Of a stretch of 28,997 nucleotides of DNA, positions 20,992-28,997 are shown piece by piece (the stretch's first letter is position 1; each line of letters starts with the position of its first letter). The stretch covers positions 64,001-92,997 of the forward strand of contig RPFO01001218.1 of the NCBI GenBank assembly GCA_009746045.1, read 5' to 3'. The position numbers were made by a program, and so were the translations under genes. A model generated the notes under the pieces. That model made no database searches. It had not been told where the DNA came from and was given only the letters and a program-made list of their open reading frames with translations. This stretch comes from Mesostigma viride. Taxonomy: Eukaryota > Streptophyta > Mesostigmatophyceae > Mesostigmatales > Mesostigmataceae.

Positions 20992-23765
20992 TCATTGTCC
21001 GTGCCCCCCCATCTCCCCGAAGAGTTGCGCGAGCTGACGCTGGGTGCCTTCCTTTTTCATCCAGTCATGAAAAGTGTTGGGGCACCGGTCAGCCAAAAAC
21101 TGGAACGAGTACCGCCACACAGGAATCACCAGCTTGTCGTGGCCGTAGTCGGACTCCGAGTTTGCAAAAATGGTGGCGTTCTGCTCGGCTCTAGACAGAT
21201 GCAAGTCTCGTGCGAGGAGCTTCTGAGGCCCCACGAACAGGTTCCTTGTCCACACCCGATTTCGATGCACCAAGGCTTTGGACATCTCATCGAGGTCCCG
21301 AGGCTGAACGGCAAGCTGCTTCCGCAACCGTTTGCCCTTCGCGATCTCATCGTTCACATCCAGGATGTCATCATCATCCTGCGACACCGGGGACTTCTCC
21401 CATTTCTCAAGCAGAGACACGGGAGCATCCGCAACCTCCACCTCCTTTCCTTTCCCCTTTCCCTTCAGCGCCTTCCCCTTGTAGGTCGCAAGTGCTTCGG
21501 AGAGTCCCTTCTGGTGTTCGTCGACGGCAGCAGTCCACGTACTATCTATTTTCATGTTCTCGCGGCGCGCGTGCTGGTCGAGGCTGATTGAGTACAGGAT
21601 GGCCGCGTGGGTCGCCCTCTCGGCCTGCACGTACTGCAGTGATGCGAAAAAATCAGGAAAGCATAACCAAAAGGAATAAAGTAAATGTCGATTGAGAAAC
21701 GCCGGCCGTCGCAACCTACATGAAACCTGAACCTCAACATCAAAGCCCCCCTCACAACAGAGGTATACTTACCTCGTTCCCCTTAACAATGATATGAAAA
21801 AATCAGGAAAGCATAACCGAAAGGAATAAAGTAAATGTCACACTTGAGAAACGCCGGCCGTCGCAACCTAGATGAAACCTAAACCTCAAGATCAGAGCCC
21901 CCCTCACAACAGAGGTACACTTGGCTCATTTCCCTCAACGATGCGAAATCAGGAAAGGAAGTAAGTGTTAGTCAAAAGGAAGTAAGTGTCACACTTAAGA
22001 AACGCCGGCCGTCGCAACCTACATGAAACGTGGACCTCAAGAACAAAGCCCCCCTCACAACAGAGGTAGACTTACCTCATTCCCCTCAACCGCTGCTGCT
22101 TCAGCCGCTTTCTTCGACCCCTTCGCGATCTTCGGAGACTTGTCCCGGCGGGCATCGTGTTCCTTCAACATCTTGATCAGAGTCTTGGCGTCCTTCTCCG
22201 TCACCGTCAACAGTTTACACTTCCTCTCCTTCCCTTTGCCCTCGAACAGGTTCTCCTGCATCCACTTTATCAAGGCCTTGGCGCTCGGGATCTCCTCAGG
22301 CTGTGTGGCGCCATCGGGCCGGCACGCATTCTTCACGATCAACTCAGCGACTTGATGGAGAGTCATCATCTGGTTCCGTACCTCAGGTGGGGCTGTTTCC
22401 GTTCTCACCTCGGCCACAACCCACTTTGCCAACTTCTTCAGTTGATAAGCATCCGCTTGCTCCTTAAAGCGTGTCATTTTCGCAGTATCGCCGTCGCTTC
22501 CACCCGCGCCCTCTGACACAGGCTCACCGACAGCGATAGCCCCCTCTCCCTGGAGATTTGCCCCACCCTGACGACCGGCTTCCTGCAAGAACATTATCAA
22601 CGGAAGATTTTTAATGTAAGAAAAGTGTAGAAACGCCGGCCGTCGTAACTCTGTCCATTGAGGACGAACCTAAACTTTCGATTACTAAGTCAACGGTAAC
22701 TTACCCTTCCCCCCTCTGCAGTGGAACCACCGTAAGATCCACTTCCCCTCCTGTCACCGCCCTCTTGCTGCTCGAACGGACTTCCCTGTAAAAATAGCAA
22801 ACGCGATTGTCCATTCACAAGAAAAAAATTACTACAAAAATAAACAAGGATATACGCACGCAAACCTTTTCAATACAAGTAAACCGGAGAGGAATCTGAC
22901 GCACTCATGTACCTGGGTGCTTCCCGCCATTGAGCGGGCTTCTCTTGCACCAACATCCTCTTGCCGGCCCTGCGAACATTTCAACGGAAAGTAAAAATCC
23001 GCTTAGTTGTCGGAAATGACATGTCTGGCGAATATTGCAAAAAAATGCGTATTGTATTTCACGACATCAATTTAATGGGCGGAGACTTACGAAGATCGGC
23101 CCGCCACCTTCCAAATTGCCCAGCGTCATATCGAAAACATCGAGGACTTCCCCTCCATCGACCCCCTTCCCCCTTCCCCTCTGCCGCGGCGGGGGCATAT
23201 CGCCCGTCGCGACCGGCTTGGAAGTCGCGGGGGGATCCCTTGCGGTTGAGGGCACTGCGGCCGACTCGTGCACACTCTCCCCCCTCTTTTGGGCTACTGC
23301 GGCAGGCGCGGCATGGGAGGGCGCGGCGGCTACTGTCTCTGGCGCATTCTGAGCCAACCGACGCAACCTTAGCTCCTGCTGGAGCAGGGTTTCGAAACGA
23401 GGCATGAATGTGCGCTTGGAGGTATAAGGCACCTTGGCGACTTCAGGTTTGTCATTAAGGATGTCTTGGTACAGCGCGAATTGCTGTTCACGAGTGCCAT
23501 TCGCGAGTCGCTCAAACCGCTCAATCTGAATCCGCTTAACCGGATCGTCCACCATCTCAAGACCACCGTGGTACTCATCCTTCCCAGTGACCGCGGCAAA
23601 GCTGACACCAGATTCCACCATTGGGGGCGGCGTGCCCTCCCTTGCACGCTTGTGAGGAGGCTGTTGTGGGGAGGCGCCTTGGGCCTGAACTGGTTGCCCT
23701 TCTGACCCTTCCCCCCTAGGGGGAGAGTCGCCGACCACCTGCGATGTAGGGCCGCCCTTTTCCAT
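20992..23765 (-). CDS. Five-exon gene of unknown function (653 aa)
   Basis: CDS = complement(join(20992..21633, 22076..22582, 22705..22785, 22913..22969, 23091..23765)). All four introns are phase 0 with clear donors (TTC|GTAAGT, CAG|GTACAT, AGG|GTAAGT, GAG|GTAAGT) and CAG acceptors. The proposed ATG at 23765 lies directly after a strong acceptor-like TTTTGTTTTGTGTTGCAG. Exon 1 encodes a Pro/Gln-rich, basic N-terminus (HKRAREGTPPP), then a helical region (FERLANGTREQQFALYQDIL). The two 19- and 27-codon exons are Gly/Ser-rich linkers. The fourth exon has a helical KAL..WMQENLFEGKGKERKC region, and the last a Lys-rich stretch (KALKGKGKGKEVE), an acidic patch (SQDDDDILDVNDE) and the motif VIPVWRYSFQFLADRCPN. 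No catalytic motif or family is recognisable. The exon structure makes it a real gene. Confidence 0.7.
21634..22075 (-). other. Intron built of three tandem copies of a splice-donor unit
   Basis: Three units of about 152 bp, each with an exon-end copy (GTTGAGGGGAATGAG type), a donor position, a TACCTCTGTTGTGAGGGGGG block, one hairpin element and a pyrimidine tract. The donor at 22075 is intact, the middle one (about 21922) has changed to GAGCCAAGT, and the third (21772) is again an intact GAG|GTAAGT. Hairpin elements are at 21695-21716, 21847-21868 and 21998-22019. Confidence 0.85.
22629..22650 (-). repeat. Hairpin element in a single-copy intron
   Basis: One copy of the 22-bp element in the 122-nt intron 22583-22704, about 55 bases after the donor and 46 before the acceptor. 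This intron was not tandemly amplified, so it may show the ancestral arrangement. Confidence 0.8.
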
Positions 23766-23813
23766 CTGCAACACAAAACAAAAAAATTGGAAAAAACATA
23801 CGAGTCAGCAGGA

Positions 23814-23948
23814 AGATGCGCCCCACGTCGCAACTCAATACAAAAAATGCATCATTATGTCAAGGTACAAACAACGTTATAATTCAGAATGAACAGAGAT
23901 TCATAACAAGAGAACGACGCACTAAAAGATGCGACCGCCGTCGCAACT
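23814..23948 (-). repeat. Two hairpin elements between ORFs
   Basis: Copies at 23814-23835 and 23927-23948. The second has a perfect 5-bp stem, GCGAC-CGCC-GTCGC on the plus strand. They lie between the stop of the 24-kb ORF and the acceptor-like site in front of the 653-aa gene. Confidence 0.8.
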
Positions 23949-24028
23949 TTCGTCAATTCACTCTCTATACAAACAACTCTATGTCCCTCATAAAGAATCA
24001 ATTGGCAAGGAAATGCAAAAAAATTCCG

Positions 24029-24721
24029 TTACCACCTCCGTCGACCCATAAGTGGTTCGCGAATGGGAAATCGCTGCTGATTTTCGGTCGAGCCCTTCAC
24101 GGTATTTTCGAAATCTCGAGGCAAGGTTGCGCGGAAGAGGGCCCCCTCAATCATGCGTGCGATCGGACTGGCCATGGAAACGGATACCTGGTTCCTGGAC
24201 TGCCTTGCACGGTCAACCATCTTGAAACTTCCCCGGAGAAGGAAATCAGACGTCAGACGGTTGAATATGCGAACGTCAAGATTTGACCAACCCATCATCC
24301 ATTCCACCACCTTCTCCGCGGCATCATGGAAGACCTGCCTCTCATCCGCCACTCCTCGAGACCCAAACACACAATCGGCCGTGTTATCGTCGTGCCTCTT
24401 AAGGCGAATGTTCACGTCCTCTTTGTCATCATCCATTTCCGACAGCCGAATTACAGCCCTTTTGGCTCCGTCCACTCCATCCTCAAGAAGGACGTCCATC
24501 TGCGCCCCTCCCACACAATTGTTGTCAACGTATTGTTGCAAATGACGGGAAATCATGTCCTTTCCAAAAGCTACGATGTGTTCCCCACACAGACCCATGT
24601 CGGTAATTGACAGCTTTTTACATTTCCTATCCCGGCACTTCTTTTCGGGATCCTTCTCAAAAATCCGGAAAACAGCGTCCTGATATGGACGTCCCCTTAT
24701 GTCGACCGTCAGACTGGACAT
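24029..24721 (-). CDS. Protein with C-x4-C-x10-C-x2-H finger (230 aa)
   Basis: Single ORF, ATG at 24721, TAA stop. Residues C29, C34, C45 and H48 form a probable zinc site with the local sequence KKCRDRKCKK. The same spacing, C-x4-C-x10-C-x2-H with a Lys pair after the second Cys, is in the neighbouring ORF at 25 kb, so the two look like relatives. This spacing is also that of the short Cys/His repeats of plant WRKY19-like proteins, but the GGG that follows there is absent. The rest is helical and charged (LSEMDDDKEDVNIRLKRHDD). The ATG lies directly after GTTTCGCAG. No good donor is seen near the stop, although a weak GTGAAG after FENT could in principle join the downstream gene in frame. 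Confidence 0.6.
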   Translation of the reverse strand: MSSLTVDIRGRPYQDAVFRIFEKDPEKKCRDRKCKKLSITDMGLCGEHIVAFGKDMISRHLQQYVDNNCVGGAQMDVLLEDGVDGAKRAVIRLSEMDDDKEDVNIRLKRHDDNTADCVFGSRGVADERQVFHDAAEKVVEWMMGWSNLDVRIFNRLTSDFLLRGSFKMVDRARQSRNQVSVSMASPIARMIEGALFRATLPRDFENTVKGSTENQQRFPIREPLMGRRRW

Positions 24722-24835
24722 CTGCGAAACCAGAACATACCGGCCGCGAGTAGTTTATATTATTAAAAAAAACTGGCATTTATTAAGTCATCTTCATCTA
24801 TTTATGCGAGCTAAAATTTGAAGAAAATGCAACAA

Positions 24836-24997
24836 AGAAACGCCCTGGGGCGCAACTTCCTCAACAACCACTTTCTACGTACAAACGAATGGCAATCACA
24901 TCGACTACGATTGTCACTACATACGAATGTCCAGACAATATAATGTGTATGTAGAGGGGGGGCATTCAAGACCAGAGAAACGCCGGCGGGCGCAACT
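24836..24997 (-). repeat. Two hairpin elements between ORFs
   Basis: Copies at 24836-24857 (arms CGCC/GGCG) and 24976-24997. The latter starts 5 bases after the TGA of the 25-kb ORF. An AATAAA (minus strand, 24779-24784) follows before the next start. Confidence 0.8.
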
Positions 24998-25001
24998 CAT
25001 A

Positions 25002-25868
25002 TCAATATAGACTGTCCCGCGACTCGTTCCACTCTCTGCAGGTTTTGCAACAACCGATCGAGCGAACTCTCGGAACCTCTTTCGCCGCCATTTCATCGAC
25101 ACGAGCGAACATCTCTTCTTTGGCGGCCACCAACTTTGCCTCCTTGTTGCCGGTGTCAGGATAGATTTCGGACCTCCTCGTCTTCATCGGGGCCACTCTC
25201 TCCAAATACTCTGCACACAGAGAATCCTGCTCCTCCTCCACAATCGCCTTCACGCCGGATACAATCGCTTTGGCTTTTGTTTCCACGCGAAAATCGAACT
25301 CTCGTTGAGTTATCAGCGGAATGTCGGCGAGTGCAAAACACATACGCCGATAAAGTTCGCTTACATCCGTGTCACGCGAGTCGGCAAAAGGTGTCGTCAT
25401 CAAAAAGCATCTCAAGCTACTCCAACCATTTTCTTGGGCGCCGGCAACGTAGCCTCCCTTTGCCAAGTCCGCACCTGTCGCGGAGTCTTTGACTATCCAA
25501 TCTTCAAGGAAGTACTCGTCTCCCCTGGTGAAATCAAAATTTACACCCACGACCTCTCCGACAGTCATGTCCAGGCGAAGTCGCAGGGCCCCCCCCGCCA
25601 ATCCAGGTCCGAGGGCGCCCGCCATTCCAAGTCCGCGACTGAGGGCATTTTCGATGTGACGAGAATGTTCTTCGTGCTTTCGGCAATACAAGTCAAATCC
25701 GAGAGCGGTTTTCTTGCAAGTGGACACATCACACTTGCGCGGCGCCCCTATTGAGCGAGCAACACTCTGAATGACAGTGGCAACCGCTTGGTGTTGTTGA
25801 AGTCGTTGCCAATCCTCCATCAGGAGGTGACTAGACGAATCGGACGAATCTTCCGTCGAACCGGACAT
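25002..25868 (-). CDS. Protein with C-x4-C-x10-C-x2-H finger (288 aa)
   Basis: Single ORF; ATG at 25868 directly after CTTGTCGCAG. A Ser/Asp-rich start (MSGSTEDSSDSSSH) is followed by the probable zinc site C46, C51, C62, H65 (RKCDVSTCKK...YCRKH), with spacing identical to the ORF at 24 kb. The middle is Gly-rich (GLGMAGALGPGLAGGALRL), then comes a mixed globular part (DEYFLEDWIVKDSATGADLA), and near the C-terminus a second Cys cluster (IGCCKTCREW). The upstream 110 bases resemble those of the 24-kb ORF: hairpin element, AATAAA, GCCGGTATGTT, then CAG-ATG. Function is unknown; nucleic-acid or protein binding is a possibility only. Confidence 0.6.
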   Translation of the reverse strand: MSGSTEDSSDSSSHLLMEDWQRLQQHQAVATVIQSVARSIGAPRKCDVSTCKKTALGFDLYCRKHEEHSRHIENALSRGLGMAGALGPGLAGGALRLRLDMTVGEVVGVNFDFTRGDEYFLEDWIVKDSATGADLAKGGYVAGAQENGWSSLRCFLMTTPFADSRDTDVSELYRRMCFALADIPLITQREFDFRVETKAKAIVSGVKAIVEEEQDSLCAEYLERVAPMKTRRSEIYPDTGNKEAKLVAAKEEMFARVDEMAAKEVPRVRSIGCCKTCREWNESRDSLY

Positions 25869-25978
25869 CTGCGACAAGTTACGATAACATACCGGCCCCG
25901 GAAAATAAAATTCAAAAAACGTTTTGAAATTTTTTTATTGTACTTGTTTATTAATACGAAGGTTTAAATTTGGCGCAA

Positions 25979-26000
25979 AGAAACGCCCCAAGGCGCAACT
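25979..26000 (-). repeat. Hairpin element between ORFs
   Basis: One copy with arms CGCC/GGCG around CCAA, 33 bases after the stop of the 66-codon ORF. An AATAAA (minus strand, 25947-25952) follows about 30 bases further. Confidence 0.8.
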
Positions 26001-26032
26001 TGTCGAACAGCAATATGGCGATAAAACATTAT

Positions 26033-26233
26033 CTATTCAATGTGCGATTGATGTGCTGAAACCTTCCAGACTTTGACACTGTCCGGTATCACCGGACTCG
26101 GACGAGGAGTCGAGTCGGAAGCGAGCCAGTAATCCTCGACTATTTTTTTGATGTACAATGGAAGACTCCTTCCATTATGTCGAAGTGTGTCGGTCCTTTG
26201 CCTTTTGGCCAAACTCTCCTTAACCTCCACCAT
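26033..26233 (-). CDS. Small ORF or exon (66 aa)
   Basis: ATG at 26233, two bases past a GCGCAGGA acceptor-like site with a TTTTCCTCC tract. The product is basic (MVEVKESLAKRQRTDTLRHN) with SLPLYIKKIVEDYWLASD and no known motif. It could be a small protein or a 3' exon of the MYND gene upstream, though no convincing donor was found there. Confidence 0.4.
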   Translation of the reverse strand: MVEVKESLAKRQRTDTLRHNGRSLPLYIKKIVEDYWLASDSTPRPSPVIPDSVKVWKVSAHQSHIE

Positions 26234-26330
26234 TTCCTGCGCGTAGGAGGAAAATGATACGTTATAAACATTAAACATTATTAAATATAACATCATATAA
26301 ACAAGTTATTACTCTACATTTCAAGTTTTT

Positions 26331-27086
26331 CTAAGAGGCAGAGCCGTCGTGGAAGTTGAAGGAGAAGTCGACATCAGACCCCATAGTTTTATCCAGTATC
26401 GTCGTCACGTTAACCCCCCACTTCACCCCTGCCAGCACCTCCCTCGCTTGCCTCAGACGTTCGCATCTATCCTTATGCCTACTCCAGTCCGCACGCTGGC
26501 ACTCCTCACTGCAATATCTGGCATCCCTACATCCTCTACACCACTTGATATGAGGTCCTGTTTCGCACCCACACCCCTCCTTGGAGCACTTTCGCGTACT
26601 ACGCATGCGATCCCCATCCCTCACGATCGGGTCAGAGAGCAAGAAAAAGTTCATGTTGAGGGGTACTGCCCCTACACATGCATCAGCCCTCACGCGCAGA
26701 GAATGCGTAACATTCGGGTAAAATGCGCGCCCGTAGGTGCACCCAAGCTGAGCCCCTTCCTCTTCCCCCAACTCTATCTTTGGCCCCTTTGTAATGAACG
26801 ACACCAAAAGGCGGAACTCCGTCCTTGGGTCTATGGGCACTCTTAGATCCATCTGTGGTCTGAAAAAACCCTCTTGAATACAGAAGTTCATATCAGCTAG
26901 CTGGGCGTACATAATTCTCTCCATTTGGCTGAACGAATCAAACGCCAATAAAACGGCCAAGTGGCGGCCTGTCCTCTCCTGCGCGACTCGAACTTCCTCG
27001 AATATGACACGCGACAGAAAGCGAACTTGTTTGAAAACGTTTTGAAGGACGCTTCCGTAGACTTCATTCACGATCTCGGACTCCAT
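26331..27086 (-). CDS. MYND-type zinc-finger protein (251 aa)
   Basis: Single ORF from the ATG at 27086 to TAG. A MYND finger lies at residues 167-208: C167, C172, C183, C186, C192, C196, H204 and C208, with the diagnostic CRGCRDARYCSEECQRADW and HKDRC strings. MYND domains bind two zinc ions and usually mediate protein-protein contacts, for example with Pro-rich partners, in chromatin and other regulators. The N-terminal 160 residues (helical start, then TEFRLLVSFITKGPKIELGE) match nothing I know, and SET-domain motifs are absent, so this is not a SMYD-type methyltransferase. The ATG follows a long U-rich tract and AAAAAG, a weak acceptor. A TTG 24 bases upstream is in frame but ATG is preferred. 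Confidence 0.8.
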   Translation of the reverse strand: MESEIVNEVYGSVLQNVFKQVRFLSRVIFEEVRVAQERTGRHLAVLLAFDSFSQMERIMYAQLADMNFCIQEGFFRPQMDLRVPIDPRTEFRLLVSFITKGPKIELGEEEGAQLGCTYGRAFYPNVTHSLRVRADACVGAVPLNMNFFLLSDPIVRDGDRMRSTRKCSKEGCGCETGPHIKWCRGCRDARYCSEECQRADWSRHKDRCERLRQAREVLAGVKWGVNVTTILDKTMGSDVDFSFNFHDGSAS

Positions 27087-27154
27087 CTTTTTCAGGGAAA
27101 AAACGAACAAAAAAATTCATAAACATTAATTTATTATTTTATAATAACAAGTTA

Positions 27155-27394
27155 CTATTCCTCGGAATAGTTTTTTTTTATCCATTCCACAAACGCGTTT
27201 GTCACAAACACCTTCCATGCTTTCTCAAGAACTTGTCCCCCTGATGTTTTTGAGTATTCAAACTCGTCATCCGAAGAAACCAACTCCGGCACATCCTCCG
27301 AGAGGGTCTCTAAATTGTCATCGGCTTTCCTTTTGCGCTTGTGGTTTCCGAAGCATTTTTTTTGTTCTTCTTCTGACATTTGTTCTGCAACCAT
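27155..27394 (-). CDS. Small charged ORF (79 aa)
   Basis: ATG at 27394; an alternative ATG five codons later. It begins with an acidic/Lys-rich stretch including a nuclear-localisation-like HKRKRKAD, followed by a Glu/Asp-rich centre and WKVFVTNAFVEWIKKNYSEE at the end. No family recognised. It is the first ORF of the minus-strand block, directly downstream of the hairpin array. An AATAAA (minus, 27130-27135) lies about 20 bases past the stop. Confidence 0.45.
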   Translation of the reverse strand: MVAEQMSEEEQKKCFGNHKRKRKADDNLETLSEDVPELVSSDDEFEYSKTSGGQVLEKAWKVFVTNAFVEWIKKNYSEE

Positions 27395-27504
27395 GGAGTC
27401 ATTTCGAGGGGGGTGTGGTTTAACGGGTGCAGATTTAAAGTAATTTGTTTTAGGTGAACGATGGTAAAAACTTCATTAGATATTTTAAACGAACGAGAAG
27501 CAAC

Positions 27505-27909
27505 AGAAACGACGGCGGGCGTAACTATCATGGGAAACTTTGATATCACAAGATCACAATGGACACGAACGCGCTGCAACTTTCACGACATATTCTTCGA
27601 CATCGAAAATAAAAAAGAAACGACGGCGGGCGTAACTATCATGAAACATTGATCTTACAAGAAGCTGACGGGGATGCAACTTTCACGACAAACACTTCGA
27701 CATCGAAGATGCAAAAGAAACGACGGCGGGCGTAACTATCATGGAAAGATTGAGCTTACAAGATGACAAGTTAACTGACGGGGGTGCATCTTTCCCGAGA
27801 TATATTTCGACATCGAAAAGGCAAAAGAAACGACGGCGGGCGTAACTAGCACAACCAATGTTGGTCATGTGCTCTTCCAGTAAGACAAGAAACGACGGCG
27901 GGCGTAACT
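27505..27909 (-). repeat. Upstream array: five hairpin elements in 100-110 bp units
   Basis: Copies of the 22-bp element at 27505-27526, 27616-27637, 27716-27737, 27826-27847 and 27888-27909, all nearly identical (AAACGACGGCGGGCGTAACT). The middle units repeat at 100 and 110 bp and share a second palindrome, TTCGACATCGAA, and a weaker hairpin relative (GACGGGGATGCAACT type). The array lies 110-515 bases upstream of the first ORF of the block, where a promoter would be expected. Confidence 0.88.
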
Positions 27910-27957
27910 ATCACACGGTCCAGGAAGAGTGACGTTGGCAGAATTATGGTGTTTGTA

Positions 27958-28936
<979 letters not shown>

Positions 28937-28940
<4 letters not shown>

Positions 28941-28997
28941 AAGCGTAAGCGTAAGCGTAAGCGTAAGCGTAAGCGTAAGCGTAAGCTGTAAGCGTAA
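28937..28997. repeat. CGTAAG hexamer array at window end
   Basis: About nine units of CGTAAG, one with an inserted T, continuing out of the window. It begins sharply where the purine array stops. Confidence 0.93.

Noticed and set aside
24836-26000. Giant-virus 'hairpin rule' 3'-end signals
   Set aside because: Three ORFs are followed by a hairpin as in Mimivirus or Pandoravirus transcripts. But the same element lies between matched donors and acceptors in the neighbouring genes, and no viral hallmark gene is present. I keep it only as a question within the main finding.
20282-27909. CRISPR array
   Set aside because: The repeats are imperfect 22-mers at irregular spacing of about 50 bases to over 1 kb, inside introns and spacers of a eukaryotic gene block, with no cas genes. 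They do not form a repeat-spacer array.
20282-27909. Integron attC-like sites between gene cassettes
   Set aside because: The GTTGCG start (minus strand) and the element-after-ORF layout recall attC. However, copies also sit inside spliceosomal introns, the paired core sites of attC are missing, and the DNA is eukaryotic.

Overview
This window is nuclear DNA from a eukaryote, most likely a green alga or a close relative. Its best-conserved gene is a plant-type mitochondrial dicarboxylate carrier broken by seven GT-AG introns. Exons are GC-rich, introns and spacers are long and full of microsatellites and minisatellites, and an L1-type retroposon sits in an intron. The species cannot be fixed from the sequence; a repeat-rich prasinophyte would fit, but that is a guess.

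Layout. 1-293 (minus): first exon of the branched-chain 2-oxo-acid dehydrogenase E2 subunit, cut by the window edge. 294-3642: spacer between divergent genes, with three tandem-repeat blocks. 3643-14300 (plus): the complete eight-exon carrier gene (DIC/UCP5 type, 329 aa). Its introns hold minisatellites, a decayed copy of the start of exon 6, and in intron 6 a full-length retroposon that carries only ORF1 and has a perfect 11-bp target-site duplication. 14301-16659: spacer with an inverted-repeat (fold-back) element. 16660-27394 (minus): a compact block of at least seven genes or ORFs on one strand. It has two spliced genes with no recognised family (about 1293 and 653 aa), two related proteins sharing a C-x4-C-x10-C-x2-H finger, a MYND zinc-finger protein and two small ORFs. 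27.5-28.0 kb: a tandem array upstream of the block. 28.0-28.9 kb: a huge GGGAGA microsatellite, then a CGTAAG array to the window end.

The most unusual feature is a 22-bp GC-rich hairpin-forming element present 17 times between 20.28 and 27.91 kb, always in the same orientation. It lies in introns, between ORFs and in the upstream array, and I did not see it in the first 20 kb. Three clusters of it are tandem arrays of different unit length (about 66, 152 and 100-110 bp). A related core lies inside a fourth, coding array (72 bp, 24 aa), in the opposite orientation. In the same block, most ORFs start directly after a splice-acceptor-like AG while the preceding ORF ends in a plain stop without a good donor. 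That pattern suggests an operon-like unit, trans-splicing, or 5'-UTR introns.

The two mitochondrial genes on the left (E2 and DIC) are both organelle metabolism genes in divergent orientation. Nothing shows that they are co-regulated.
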